Source: Abelmoschus esculentus
Taxonomy: Eukaryota > Streptophyta > Magnoliopsida > Malvales > Malvaceae
Direction of reading: 5' to 3'
Length of the DNA: 64,000 nt
Assembly: GCA_035048815.1 (NCBI GenBank)
Contig: JAUCBN010000026.1
Location: forward strand, 17,805,001-17,869,000
The notes beneath the pieces are model-generated. The model did no database searches. It had not been told where the DNA came from and saw only the letters and a list, made by a program, of their open reading frames with translations. Shown piece after piece: positions 1-12,850 of this stretch (positions are counted from its first letter, which is position 1; each line of letters opens with the position of its first letter). Both the position numbers and the translations under genes were made by a program.

Positions 1-1923
1 CTTGCACAATTCACTTGTCTCCTTTTCCGGTCTCCGTGAACTTGAGAACAAAGAGTTACCAAGAGCAAGTGTGATCTTCACCTCTTTATCCTCACCGTTC
101 TTAAGAGCGTCCAAGTTTGCTTCCCCTGATCGGTTCTCCCGAGCACCGAAATCTAACTCAAGGGTACGAGAGCTTTCCCGTCTGAATTTAGGCACCGAAT
201 GGAAAGATATCGAAGTTGATTCGACCTTGTTTGGACAGAGCCATAAAGGGAATGATGAAGCACAAGGATAACCATTCCCACTCAAATGGTTCTGGTTATG
301 CCTAACTTGGTGTAAACTGTGGCACAATCTGTTCCACTTTCTTCTCAGTTGAAGCATTTCATCCTGCAAATGTAAAAAAATGTTTCAAAACTGTTTCTAA
401 AGATCAGTTTAAGCTTAAATTTTGAGTACCTTCTGGCTTGCATGAGGTTGAAGCCAAGGTGGCAAGAGCTTTTGCTGGTTAAACTTAATCGAATGTACAT
501 CTTTCTCATAATTTAAAGCACATTCTTCACAACAGGTGAGCTTGTCATGCTCGGCAAATGGCTTCATTTCTAGCCTTCGAGAATCATGGACACTGCAGAA
601 TCACAATACCAAAATTATTTAAAAGCTGTCTTTTTCTTACCAACCATGTTTTTTTTTTCAGACCAGAACTGAGAACTTGAAGGCAAGAACAAGTACAATC
701 AGGAAAAGCTTCAATGAAAATTACAACCACATTAATGGAGGAAATGTTGCAAACCTGGAAGCATGGAGGCTCAAGCCAAGTCCTCCCGATGGAACAGAAA
801 CTGCTTGAAGTTCCCATTGAGCTTCAAGCGGAGGTTGCCTGGTTTGACACTTCAGGTATGTTTGGTAACTTGCAGTGGCCAATAACCAGACCTTTGTTTC
901 CGACAAGTTATAATCAGATATCAACCTTCCAATCTCAGTTACCAGATGATCAACTGCATTGTACGCGAGGAGTTCGCCAATTCCATTGGCATTTTCTTCA
1001 CCAATCCATCTTAAATCTCCTGTATAGATAATTGCGCCATCTCCGCCGACTGCAATGGAATCCACCCGCCTTTTCAGGTCGGTGAGATGCTTTTCAACGT
1101 CCTCTTTTACCATGAATCGTAAAGCCAGCGGCGCGAAGTAAAACTTAACGAACTTAGCGTTCTTCATTTCCTCCGGAACTTGTCCTGTTTCTATCTGGGA
1201 CTTCAGCTCCGAAACAAGGCCTTCGGTCGTGGAGAGACAGTCACCGACTATTACGGTGTTCTTCCTCTTTTCCCTCGCAAAAACCTGGAAAACCAACTTG
1301 ACCTCTTCCTTCACTTTCTTTTGAGAGGAAAAGAGAAATGGATTCTGCTCGGAGAAATGGGTTTGATAGAAAGTGTTCGGGCTCTCACCGACCGCACCCG
1401 ACGAGTACTCCTCGATGTTGTTCTTAACGGTAGTGCTGGAGAAGCCAGCTTCTCGCATAACCCTACTAACACTAGGGTCATCGAGTATCGAAACGATAAG
1501 CTGTTCGAGCTCTACTTTAATGGTAAGGAATGGCTGTTGCTGCTGCTGCTCAATGCAGCCCTTTCTCTGGTGGGCTTGTGCTCTTTTAAGTGCTGCGACT
1601 AGAGCGTTTGAAAGAGTGGCTGTGGCTGGTTGTTGTTGCCCGTTAAAGAACGGACCTGGAGCCGTCGGCAGCCGGTTGAGAGCCACATTGAAGCAAAGTT
1701 CAAGAGCTCTACACTGAAGAGGATGTGAAGCCTGGTGCGGCTGCTGAGACTTGATACAAGCTCTTCTCAAAAGACTAGACCTTGAACCGAGCAAAGTTGC
1801 AGCCACATGGAGGGGAGTAACCTGACCATGGCCTCTCCTCCGTGCTAAGCCGAGAGAGTGCTTCAACACTGAAGCAGCCTCCGCCGTGAGTGTCTGGTGA
1901 ACCGTATAGGCACCTGAGCGCAT
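1..1923 (-). CDS. SMXL4/5-like: SMAX1-LIKE 4/5-type protein (partial, 3' end outside window)
   Basis: Three exons are visible: 755-1923, 430-592 and 1-363, the last running off the left edge. The start was set at 1923 because the translation from there (MRSGAYTVHQTLTAEAA) is the conserved SMXL beginning; an in-frame Met 12 codons upstream lacks family support. Residues ~1-185 form the double Clp-N domain. Exon 1 ends in GLGLSLHAS and splices in phase to exon 2, which holds the Cys-pair motif TCCEEC and ends LPPWLQPHASQK. Exon 3 is the basic middle region. The P-loop ATPase-like and EAR motif parts should lie outside. SMXL proteins are nuclear ClpB-like proteins; in Arabidopsis, SMXL3/4/5 promote phloem formation, and the 4/5 assignment here rests on N-terminal similarity only. 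Confidence 0.9.
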
Positions 1924-1966
1924 CACTTGGCCAAAACCCACCCCCAAAACACCACCCAATGTTCAA

Positions 1967-4900
1967 AGCTGTGTCTTTTTCGTGACCAAAACTCTACACA
2001 ACTCTCTCTTAACCTCACCAGTTACCAGTTACCACCACCGTTTGTTTCTGTTTGAAACGTGAAAGAAAGCAGTTAGAATGTTGAAAGAAGTAGAGATTCA
2101 GGAAACACAATACAGCGTATACCCTTCTTTATACTTCCTGGTCTTTCTTTTCCTTTTAGTATTATTATTGTTCTGCAATATGGACAGCCTTTTTAGCTTT
2201 ACATTTCCAGTCCCTCTGCTTTTGTTCCTCTTTTTGGTCGGATGGTATATTTTTAATGAATGATATCTTGTCATTAAAACAAAAAGTGCTCTTTCAGTAC
2301 AGTACTGATATCATTCTCTTGCAAAGGTTTATGTTTAATGGCATGACTGATGATCCACTCATATATTTGGAATCTGTTTATAATAACTTGACTAATTCGA
2401 ATCGAGTATTACAAAGACTCGTTATAAAACGATCTGATTATTGGTTTTTTTTTCTGATATAATGAAAAACTGCAGAAGAAAAACCATGTTCCTTTAATAT
2501 ATAAGGTAAAAGGGAACTACCCCTGGCTCCTTTATCCACATGATTCAAAAGAATGGACAGACAAAGGCAGCAGAAATTCAAGAAAAGAAGCAGTAAAAAA
2601 GAGAGTTAAAAGAAAAAGGGAAATAAAGAAAAAGCAACACTCCCCCAACCCAAGTACCCCCAAAAGCAACCCTCTGTCTGCTATCCTATGCATTGCATTA
2701 TTGGCTCCTTTTCACCCTTCTTTTCTCTTTATACTTTGAACAAAGTTTGATCTAATTCGATTCTAAACTTAATCGAGAACTTTATAATTATCGAACATCA
2801 TATATTTTACAGAAAATGAAAAATCCGGACATCAGGGTTGATTACCTTATGTTGCTTCACATTTTGTTCATACCAGATACTAGTTTTGTTGCTGTGTACA
2901 TCCATCTCCATCTCCTGTTAATGTTACTGTCATCGAAAATAAAAAATCGGATGTTCGATAAAATTTCTTTAAAAACCGAATAGAAAAACGATATCGAACG
3001 ATGACGATGACAATGACAATGGCATAGACAGAACAAGTATAATTATTTGTGTTTGAGACTGGACATTATGATTCTTTACCCTGTTCCAATGACAAGGGGA
3101 CATCACTTCACCATACATTATTTCCATATACTCCTTTAATCATTGTGAATAAAATCATTGCATGTTTCACTCTTTTATTTTTCCTACAGATATCTGTTGT
3201 GTCCTAGAAATGTTGAGTATAAAGCCAAATTTGAAGCATTTTGTTTTGTCTTCACTTTGTCATTGAAAACCTGATCCCTTTTCTTTTACAGTTCATTGAA
3301 AGGCAAATTATTGAGCAGGTCAGGAATGTTGTGAAATGCATTCAGCTGGTAATTATTTGAGCTGATAATCGATGGGGGAGAATCAAAAGGCTGTTTTCTT
3401 ACAGACAACTCTGAGCAAACTCAGACAAATAAAATTAGAAATAAATAAATTGTATAGGATTTAATTTGTATGGTTGGGGAGCAAAGTTGCAGAGGAAATT
3501 ACAAAAATAAAAGCATGACCAAGTTTGTAATTCTCATTGTCGGTATAAATCGTCTACTTTTATTCTATATTTGTATTCGTGTCTTTGCTTTAAATTAGAG
3601 GATTTAAGGTATAGATTAGAGATTATGATTAAGGTTTAAGGAATTAGGGGTATGCTGTATTTTTTAGGGTGTAGGGTTTAAGATATGAAAAATAAGGGTT
3701 ATGGTTAATTTTTTTAAAAAAAGTTTAACAGGAGACATGAATGGAGGCATGATAAATAGGTAGATGATTTCTTCTCATCATTGTCCATGTAAAATAAAAT
3801 TTTAAAAAATTCAAAAAAATAGTCATCAACTACTCGTATTTCATTAATAAAATATCGTCATCTTATTAATTTTACATGTGATCATATAATTATCGTGATA
3901 AAAATAAATAAGAACAATCTATAGACTTATGCTTCAATATCAATGTTATTGTAACTTTTAATAGTCAGGTGTCTCGTAATTTATTATAGCATTACTCTAC
4001 TTAACCTTATTAGGCTTGTCGTGGTATTACTATGTCCGGACTTCTTATAGTAATTCGTTGTTTAAACTCGTTTAATATTGGACATTCTTTTTCATCAACA
4101 TATTTTTAATTCAAAAATTTTAGTTATTGTTCACATGTTAAAAATGAAAATCTCAAGATTATAAAAATATATAAATTCATGCTCATTTAATATAAAATAA
4201 AATAAATAAGTGAATTCGAATCATTTAAACTCGATTTATTTATCCCTTATCCTGGTCCCCTACCATATAAATAAAACAAAGTGAAAAGTAACTCCTCCTC
4301 CACATCATCAGCAATGATGACACAAACAGTGCTGCAACCATTCATGCGGTATTTAATCAACACATTCACAATTCCCATGCAAAATATAAATTAAAAAAAA
4401 TATTTTTATAAAATTTAATTAACTAATAAATCGATACTCGATAATTAAACCAAACCATCTAGAGAGAATAGAATCCAGTTGTCTGTCTTGAGATGGAGAG
4501 TGATGGGCAAAGAGCATCTGTGTTTGGAGCTTGGAAAGGAGAGCAAGGCAGTGTCGTGTTGTGTCAGATTGAGAGAGGGAAATCAGACATCGGCGTGCGT
4601 TGTTTCCAACACCAAAGGCTTCAAAGATGTAGGAATTATAAGGTTTTGGGAGGTTTCGGTTTGGCATCTTCCCACATTCCTTCTTATTCCATGCCCATAT
4701 CCATAGGAACTCATCATCCTTTTGAGCTTTTGAGTTTTTAGGTTGAAAGATTTTAGGGGTTTAATGTAATTTATTAAGTATATTTTTTAAAAATAAATAT
4801 TTTTTTACGGATTTTTGTTTTTAGGGGTAGTTCAAAAATTTTAAGGGTCATATATAATTTATTAAAATATGACTCTTAAAAGCAATTATTCATAACCCTA

Positions 4901-6132
4901 TTAGTTCTAAGAATATAACTAATTATCTCTTTTAGGGGCTCTTGGGTGGTTATTTCTATTTACTTATTCAGAATCTCACTGATTCTAAAATATAATAGTA
5001 ATAGAAACAATCAATAAGATTCTATAGTCAATCGTCACATTTAGAACACGATTATAATGTTTTAACTATTATAACTCATCTTTCTTTAGAGCATTTTCAA
5101 AAATTTTTAGATCCCTCTTTTTTAAAGAATCTTATGCAGTCGCTTCTATTGTACATATCCAAAACATCTATTGCTCATTATGATTTTTTAATCACTCATT
5201 ATCAGTCGATATAATATCATAAGACGCTAATTCTTTTAAGTAAAATTAAAATTTTAAATTTTAATAATATAAATGATATAATTTTTTAAAATACAATTTT
5301 TTAACCTTTTCCCTCTTGGCGGTGAAATTCATGTTTTTCTTATGGAGCCTATGAAGCTACAAGACATGAAGGTAAGCTATGTCTAGACCTTTACTTGATA
5401 CCATCCTAAACCCAATTATTTCAGTACAAAATGAGATGAAAGTGTGACTGAATAACCACAAAAAGATGAAATTTACAAAGGTAAAAAGATAGCTTTTTGA
5501 CTGCGAATGCCGAATAGTGGGTCTGTTGATTAATTAATTACTGACTGATCAGTAGGATTAGGAACAAAGCAGTGAGACCCACCGGCCACCACCGCTCTTG
5601 GAGCCATCATTGCAGCCGATGTGGGGGAAAGAGGGCTGCTTTTCACTATTTAATTTTTGATCGGATCGAAGCAGGTGCTTTGCTTCAGCTTCTAAATAAA
5701 CTCAAAGGCTTTAAATATAAACACTTTTTGCCATGACAAAAATACAGAGATTAGGACTACTAAATCACAATGCTAATTATAATTAGCCAAATGCAAAGTA
5801 GTTTGTCTTGTCTAAAACAGAACAACGTATTAAAAGAAAAATGAGTAAAAACGTTCAATGTTTAATTTTTAGTGAGTAAATTAGACGTTTTAAAATTTTA
5901 ATGACCTAAAATAAATTTAATATAAAATGTAACGACTATATACATAATTTACCCATTAAGAAACGAACCTGAGCGAGTCGGGCTTAAAAAACTGGACCGC
6001 GGCCTGGCCCGACTCAGGCCGTGGACAACCTCAACTTGTATAGTGAGAATTTCGCCGACGCTATGAATTCTCAAACTCAGAAAAGCTCGAAGCTTTTTGG
6101 AAGTAGAAGTTCCTAATAACAAAAACTTTCAA
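1967..6132. other. Intergenic region, no gene seen
   Basis: AT-rich DNA with short non-conserved ORFs only. It contains the likely promoter of the SMXL gene at its left end, a pyrimidine-rich stretch, a degenerate TTTAGGG-like repeat copy near 3598-3720, and a GC-rich palindrome just before the next gene. The 82-residue ORFs near 4419-4741 overlap each other on both strands and resemble nothing I know. Confidence 0.6.
6000..6021. repeat. GC-rich perfect inverted repeat upstream of CCCH gene
   Basis: A 7-bp perfect stem, CGGCCTG and CAGGCCG, surrounds an 8-nt loop about 110 bp before the CCCH zinc-finger start codon. It is conspicuous in AT-rich surroundings. It could lie in the promoter or 5' leader, or be a repeat remnant; function unknown. 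Confidence 0.45.
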
Positions 6133-9100
6133 ATGAAGAAAGAGCTTTGCAGGAACTTTCAGCGCGGAAGGTACACAATCTTCTTCTTCTTCAGTTATTC
6201 CTTGTTTTCTCGCTTGCCCAATGTTTCATATTAACTGGGTTTTTGGTTGATCATTAGAACAATCTTTCTCTAGGTTAATATCGAATTTGTTGGAATCTTT
6301 TATTTCCTTTAATTATTAGTTTAAAGAGACTGAGAAAACACTATTTCTGGGGTTTATAGGATAAGCCACAGCGCTCAAATTTCAAATAAGTTCATTGTGA
6401 ACGGTAGCCTTAGGTTTATGTTCAAATTCAGACACTATTGCTTCATTGAAAGAACCAACTTCGCTCAACTCTCGGTAATTAAGAGGGGGGGAACAATGAG
6501 TTTCTAGGAAAATAAATGCATAGCGGCGAGACTTTGGTTAACTTCCATAATGGATCTTTGGGTGTATGTTTTTGGGTCTGAATCTAGCTGAATACGGTGG
6601 CTTGAAATGTTTCTTTGAACCTGTTCTTTTGTAAAGCTTGAAGCTGACTTTTTGCAGCCTATCCGATAAACTGAAGGACAAATGTTGGGTCAATTTGACC
6701 ATAAGGGTATAGTAATATGGTGAAAAATTGAAATAATTGTTCTTGTGTTTGTTGTTGCTGTTATTCTCTTTCTCGTGTAATATTTTCCCTTAATTTCAAT
6801 GGAAATTTTTACATCTTAAAACACTGGCAATACACTTTTGAATTCCATTCATCCTGCTCTGGTGCATGGGCGGAAGAGATTCCGACTCTCACATTTATTT
6901 GAATGATTGAATCAAGATATTGGAAATGCAACTTGCGGTATGAATTTTGAATAATTCACTGCTCCTCCATATGTCTTTATTTCTTAAATAATAAATATTA
7001 ACAGTTTAAGCTCCTCTCTTTTCCAAGGTCCCTCAAGATTTCTTTTTCTTGTGGCTCTCGTAAGTTTTTCTTGTTTAATGAATTAATGAACATCATGCAC
7101 AACTGTCTCTGACAGTTCACTTGAATCAGTAAGTTTTTGGGTTCTTATACTTGATTTATTATCATTTATTTCCTTAGCATTTGTTTTCTGCATAAAATTA
7201 TATTGATGAAGGATTAATTTCTGAATTTATATAATCTTCATCTCGATGTATTAGAAGTCTAAATTGTTCACTATTAGATTCCTCACCAACTCCTTATCTC
7301 GACTTCTCTTCCTACAGCTGTCAGTATGGTCAAAAGTGCAAATTTCTTCATGCGACTCAGCAACAGCCAAAGTCTAATGCATTTGGATTTGGCACTCAAG
7401 CCAACTCACACCAACAACAAAAACCAAATCCTTTTGGTTTTGGAGTCCAGAACAATGCTCAGTCACAAGGAGGCAACAATGCTTTTGGAAATAAACAGAC
7501 CCAGTTCAAGGTTACAATTTTGTATATAACAACTTGGCTTACAATATGGTTGGTTTGGTTTATGATTTCATTTCTTGCTTTTCTTTGTTGAATGAAACTC
7601 TGGAAGGTCTTGGATACCCTTTGCTTCTGTTAAAAGGCATCTTAATTTTTTTTCTTATCATATTGCAATATACTTTTCCTTAGAATACATGGACCCGACC
7701 TTCTGCCAGCAGTGGTGCTCCATCGCGGCAGCCTGATAATCAGGCTCAGATGACAAACCATACGTGAGTAGCATTGAGTGGTTTTTCCTTTTCTCTTAGC
7801 TGCTGTGTAGCTTTAGAATAACTTGTGTCATCTTCATTAGTTGAGCTCTGTATCTGACAAAATGTGAAACTTATGGATGCGACAGATGCAATGACCCTGA
7901 CTCCTGCAAACGAATTATTGCCGAAGATTTTGAGCATGAAAGACCCCTTTGGAAGCTTACATGCTACAGCCATTGGAAAAAGTATGCTTTATCACCTAAT
8001 CAATCTATAGGTCTTTCAAATGGTTCTCAATTTTTATAATATTTGTTGCAACAAGTATATTTTAATTTTAAGATCAAAATATCGTCACAAGAACTGGGCA
8101 GAAAGAATTATTTTATTGTTCAGGTGTTTTAGGATGGTGGAAATAATAACATAGTGAAAATTTTCACTTTTGTTAAATTAAGCATATGAATTTAAACACA
8201 TTAGATCATCTTTGGTCTAGGAAATCTTCCGTTGCCTAAATTTTATTGCAGCCTGGACCAATTTTTCTGACCAATAGGCTTTCAGGTGGTAGATATATTT
8301 TATTCTTGTAGTTATGAGAATGGTAATGAAAACTAATATGGTCTAAATTTTTAATTCTTTTGCTTTTAGTTCCCCTTGCGACATTGTTGGTGATGTCAGC
8401 CTTGAAGAATTGCGGGCAGCTGCATATGACGATGCAAAACGTGGGTTAAGCTTGCAGTCAATTGTGAGTGATCTTCAATGCTTTACTTTCCAGCTTTACA
8501 GTTGCATTTTAATCATATCTACACACTCACCTTAGTATATATTCATGGTTTTCATTTTTAAATACTTTTGCCAATTTTGGATATTTTGTTATAGCTTGGA
8601 TGAGAATGTAAGAAACCTGTAACAAAAGGTCTAATAGATCCAGATAACAGTTGAATAAATGACAAAATCAGTTGCAGATATTGTTTCTTTGAATTTCTTG
8701 CAAAGATAACTGGAATACTGTTTGATGTAGGGATTAAACCATAGGTACTAGGAATTGGCTTGTTAAATCCGAAGTTTGTTTGAACAAAATGTACTTTTGC
8801 CCTAGGTACACATAAATACTAACATATATACTTATCAGAGAAATTCATGATAGTTTTTCTTAGCTAGCCTTAAAAGAATTTTGTATGGCTACTTATAAGA
8901 AAATTTTACTCCGAATTATTGAACAACTATTGATGTCTTACCTTCAAACTTGTTCTTTTTTCTATGCCAAGCATTTTTTGTAATTGTTATCAGTGTATTT
9001 CTACTCTGCAATGAAGTTCTTGTCTCTGTCTGTCATCAAGTTTAAACATTGTTATGAAAATGATGTTGATACCATGCCGTGTAATGGTAACTAGTGACTA

Positions 9101-10839
9101 GAACATGTTAATAGCGCCAATTATTGTCACAGGTTGAGCGAGAGAGGAATTTACTCAATTCAAAGTTAGCTGAGTTTGAAAACCTTCTTCGTAATCCCTA
9201 TAAGGGACCTCCTGGATCAACTTCGGCACAGCAAATTCCATTTCCAGGGGGAACTCCAGTTGGATTTTCTCCCACTGTTCAAAATACTGTTGCTCCTCAG
9301 AACAATTTCCCTCCTCCAGTTTCCAGTTTTAGTCAGCTGGGAGCTTCACTTAATACGGGATCCTCACAGGGGTAAGAAACTAAGAATGACGCCTATAATA
9401 GACATCTTTTATTTGGTCTTCTTGGTTTGTATCTATGACTGAATGTCCCAGATCACAAGTTTAGCCCTCAGGTTTTATAACCTTGCAAATACTGTTTTTT
9501 TTTTCAGGCCTTTTGTACAGTCAAATAATCCCTTTGGTCAACCAACGTCTTTCTCAAATTCAGCCCAATTCCCAAATGCATTTGCAATGAACAATGTTCC
9601 GTCGGCCCAATTCCCAAATGCATTTGCAACGAACAATGTTCCATCGGCCCAATTCCCAAATGCATTTGCGACGAACAATGTTCCATCGGCCAATTCCTGT
9701 ATGTTTTAAGGCTTACATTTGTGCTTTCATGTACATTTAATATGCATGCTTCTCATTTCAGTAATGACATGACAGATTCATTTGGTAGCCAACAACCTAA
9801 CCAGTCAGTAGCAGCTTCCTTTCCTACAAACATGGCTACCTTCGGCAACAGTAGTGTCATTAATCCTGCTACTAATCATTTTTCTGCTGCGACATTATCA
9901 ACGCAAAACCTCAGTTCATCCAGCGGCCAGTCTCTTGCTGTCTTTAATGACTCACTCTCAAATTCTAAAGCAGGTGGACAAGCGGCTTCAAATGTTCAGT
10001 TAGGGTATGTTAATTGAAAAATCTCACCATTAGGAAACAAAATCTTTTTTATTCGCAGAGCCTGTTTGGTAGCTATCCTTTTATATTTGTCTTGCTTGAA
10101 TAAGTTTTCTGGTATCTGTTAGAAATATGCTTATTTTATTTCCGAATGTGACAGAAATAACTTGCCGACAAAGGTTGTTTCTGGGGATTCAAGTATTTGG
10201 TTAAAAGAGAAATGGGCACCTGGAGAGGTAAAGGTCTTCAAATATATGCTTATACTGTTATACACACATATTATAGGATAGGATCCGTGTACATAGTGCA
10301 AGAGTTTCTAAGTTCTACACATTTTTTGGATTGTTGGATGGGTGAAATGAATCGCCGAGATTAATAGTAGGATATGTAAAGATTATCCATCTGGAAAGAA
10401 AAGTAAGGAGTTGATCTCTATTATCAGCCATCCATTTCAGTCATTCAACGTTCCATAAAATGTAAAATTCATACTTTTTACATTGTGTGTGAGGATCCTA
10501 ACCCTATATATATTTTAAGATTGAGTTAGAATTACTAGACTTTTAAGTGGCATCTTAAGGCTCCCTTTCTCAAATGAATGCATCTTGTTGCTTTTATCAA
10601 TAATAGTGGCACTGAATCTTGCATATGTTCATTTATGCCACTTACTGCAGTCGACACCAAAAATGACAATACGAAATTCATTGACTATTGCTTGTAAATG
10701 GGAAAGTGATTTTATTCAAATTAAATCCCGACATTTGCGATATTATTTTGTTTTGTTTCGTTTCTGGCATTCTTACCTTAAATTATTCTTTCCCATTCTC
10801 TAGATCCCTGAAGAAGCTCCTCCAGATGCTTATGTTTAA
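6133..10839 (+). CDS. CCCH zinc-finger, FG-repeat protein (AtC3H16/46-like, NUP42-related)
   Basis: Ten exons: 6133-6170, 7318-7510, 7684-7763, 7886-7981, 8370-8463, 9133-9371, 9508-9698, 9776-10004, 10155-10227 and 10804-10839. All junctions are GT-AG and keep frame. The N-terminus has one zinc finger, Cys-X7-Cys-X5-Cys-X3-His, split by intron 1. Then come FG motifs (FGFG, NPFG), a helical core (exons 4-6, ERERNLLNSKLAEFENLLRN) and a low-complexity Asn/Ser/Pro region. The C-terminus WLKEKWAPGEIPEEAPPDAY is the conserved end of this plant family. Relatives resemble the mRNA-export nucleoporin NUP42/hCG1, so a nuclear-pore role is likely by homology. The exon 7/8 junction is uncertain: acceptors at 9776 (used) or 9762 (with a donor at 9705) both keep frame. 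Confidence 0.88.
9560..9685 (+). repeat. Three in-frame 42-bp coding repeats
   Basis: Exon 7 of the CCCH gene carries three consecutive, almost identical copies encoding SAQFPNAF(A/T)NNVP. The copies differ at few bases, so the amplification is recent. Frame is kept because the unit is 14 codons. Confidence 0.9.
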
Positions 10840-11545
10840 CTGGGAATCTTGTCAGAAGGATGTAGAGTTCATAAACATGATATTGCATGCGTCATCTACC
10901 AGCACCCTCTGATCTGAATAGCTTTATCCATCTACTGATCAATCGAGTGAAATTTCTCTCTGAAGGTAGTTGATATGTGTATTAACTGTAAAGCATAGGG
11001 TTAAAATTTACTTTCATTTCCTTTTTCTTCCCTCGTACCGATCCGAGCATAGGGTTGAGATGATATGATTTATGTCCATGTGACACCCTCGCTCCGGGTT
11101 AGGAGACGGGAGCGTCGACCGGACTTACAAATTCGAACATTGTATTTAAAATCAAACAATTTGTTTATTTATATAACATTGTAAGTTAATTCCCTAATAA
11201 TACTTATTTTACGGATCAAGTTCTTGTATCATTTACACGAATTCGAGGATAATTTAAAACTTTTCGATACTTAAACAATTTTTCATTTCGAATCTCAAAT
11301 ACCATTCATTATTCAATTATAGCCTCAATTGACTTGATCAAACTTTTGTATCAATTTGTATTCATTTAATCACCATTAATTATATCTTATTAATCAAGTA
11401 AATTCTCTTATTAAATTTGATCCCAAGTAGTAAGGAGGTATTGATACCCCTATAATGATGGTATCGATACAGGAGTATCGAATCGGGTATCGATACCGGC
11501 CCTGTGTGTTGTCACGTTGACCAAGGCTGGGTAGCCTGTTTCGAT

Positions 11546-11632
11546 ACTAAAAGTTACTGGAAGCTCCAGTATCGAAACAAGTATCGATACTAAAAGTTAC
11601 TGGAAGCTCCAGTATCGAAACAAGTATCGATA
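11546..11632. repeat. 43-bp tandem duplication with TATCGATAC motifs
   Basis: Two adjacent copies of a 43-bp unit containing GGAAGCTCCAGTATCGAAAC and a TATCGATACT palindrome lie within the LTR-like block. Confidence 0.85.
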
Positions 11633-12585
11633 CTGGTCTGCTTCATTGACACGTTGACTAAGGTCAAAGCTTGGTATCGATCCAAGTTTCGGAACAAAAT
11701 GTTTCTGCCAAGGGTGGTATCGATACCCAAGCTAGTGGTATCGATACCCCTGCTCGAAATTGATAAATTTTAAGCTTTTCAAACACTTAGACATTTCAAA
11801 AGGGCTATCTAGATGATCTCAACCCATTCCTAAGCCTTAAGGATCATTAGACATGCTTAGACATCATATAACAATTCACTAGACCTATTCATTTTTGCCA
11901 ATTCATTATACATTTCAATATTCGAACCATTCCTTAGGACAATCTTCTTGCCTTATCTTACTATGGCTACTTAAGCAATCATGTTAGTGTCCTAAGTTCA
12001 CATGTCCTAAACACCAAGATAAATTAACCATATACCAAATGCATGCTTCCAAAGCCAACATATCAACCATAGCCAAAACTCAAAACATACAAGGTTAACC
12101 TACCATGAACGTTATGCCTTATGGCTTACAAACCAAAAGTTCAAATGATCATATAAATATATACACAAATCATGTGCTAGCTATCAAAATGCATATACTA
12201 GTCTAGCATGATCACTAAGCCACCATACGTTAGGAGTTACAAAAGTTGTCAAAATACCATACTTTGGCTTGCCTTGCGTCCTTGCTCCGGTTCAAGCTTG
12301 ATCTATCTCTTTAACTCGTGAACCTGTTGTTTGGGAAGGAGGAAACAAAAAAGTGTAAGTACTAAGAAGTACTTAGTGAGGTAACCTAAGTCTAACCAAC
12401 TTAGACATGAATTAAAACAAATAATATACTTCAAATGAGCAACAAATCAATCACACATAGCAATTTGTACATTACGTAACATGCTTAAAGGTACAATGAC
12501 AAGTCATATTCAAGTGCCCTAAGGTAAAATCATATTCAATGTTCAAGTCCATATCATATCGAATGCTCGAAGACAATGTCATACC

Positions 12586-12660
12586 AAATGCTCTATGGCA
12601 AGTTCATAACAAATGCTCTATGGCACGATCATAACAAATGCTCTATGGCAAGATCATAAT
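12586..12660. repeat. Three 25-bp tandem repeats
   Basis: Three copies of a 25-bp unit beginning AAATGCTCTATGGCA follow each other exactly at 12586, 12611 and 12636, with a few substitutions. A more diverged related stretch precedes them. Confidence 0.85.
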
Positions 12661-12727
12661 TTTAGTCTTTCGAATTAGTTTCAAACGTTGCCTTGGTATA
12701 GTTAGACTAGGTAAGCGAGTCAACAGA

Positions 12728-12850
12728 AGTACCCTAAGGTACTGACAAAAGTGTCACGAGGACACTAACAAAAGATACTCGTGGTATCCACAAATGGTGA
12801 CTAACCACCAACAAAGGTACCTATAATACCAACAGAAGTACCGAAGTACT
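12728..12850. repeat. Row of six short hairpins with differing, self-complementary stems
   Basis: Six inverted repeats start at 12728, 12750, 12774, 12795, 12816 and 12837, a period of 21-24 nt. Their stems are AGTACC/GGTACT, AGTGTC/GACACT, GATAC/GTATC, TGGTG/CACCA, GGTA/TACC and AGTAC/GTACT, with loops of 4-7 nt. Spacers are similar (AACAAA-like). The stems differ in sequence but each stays self-complementary. Confidence 0.8.

Noticed and set aside
714..1717. Plus-strand ORFs of 105-140 aa over the SMXL gene
   Set aside because: Antisense to a well-supported coding exon.
4419..4741. Small gene candidates of 75-82 aa
   Set aside because: Overlapping on both strands, no family similarity, no splice or promoter support.
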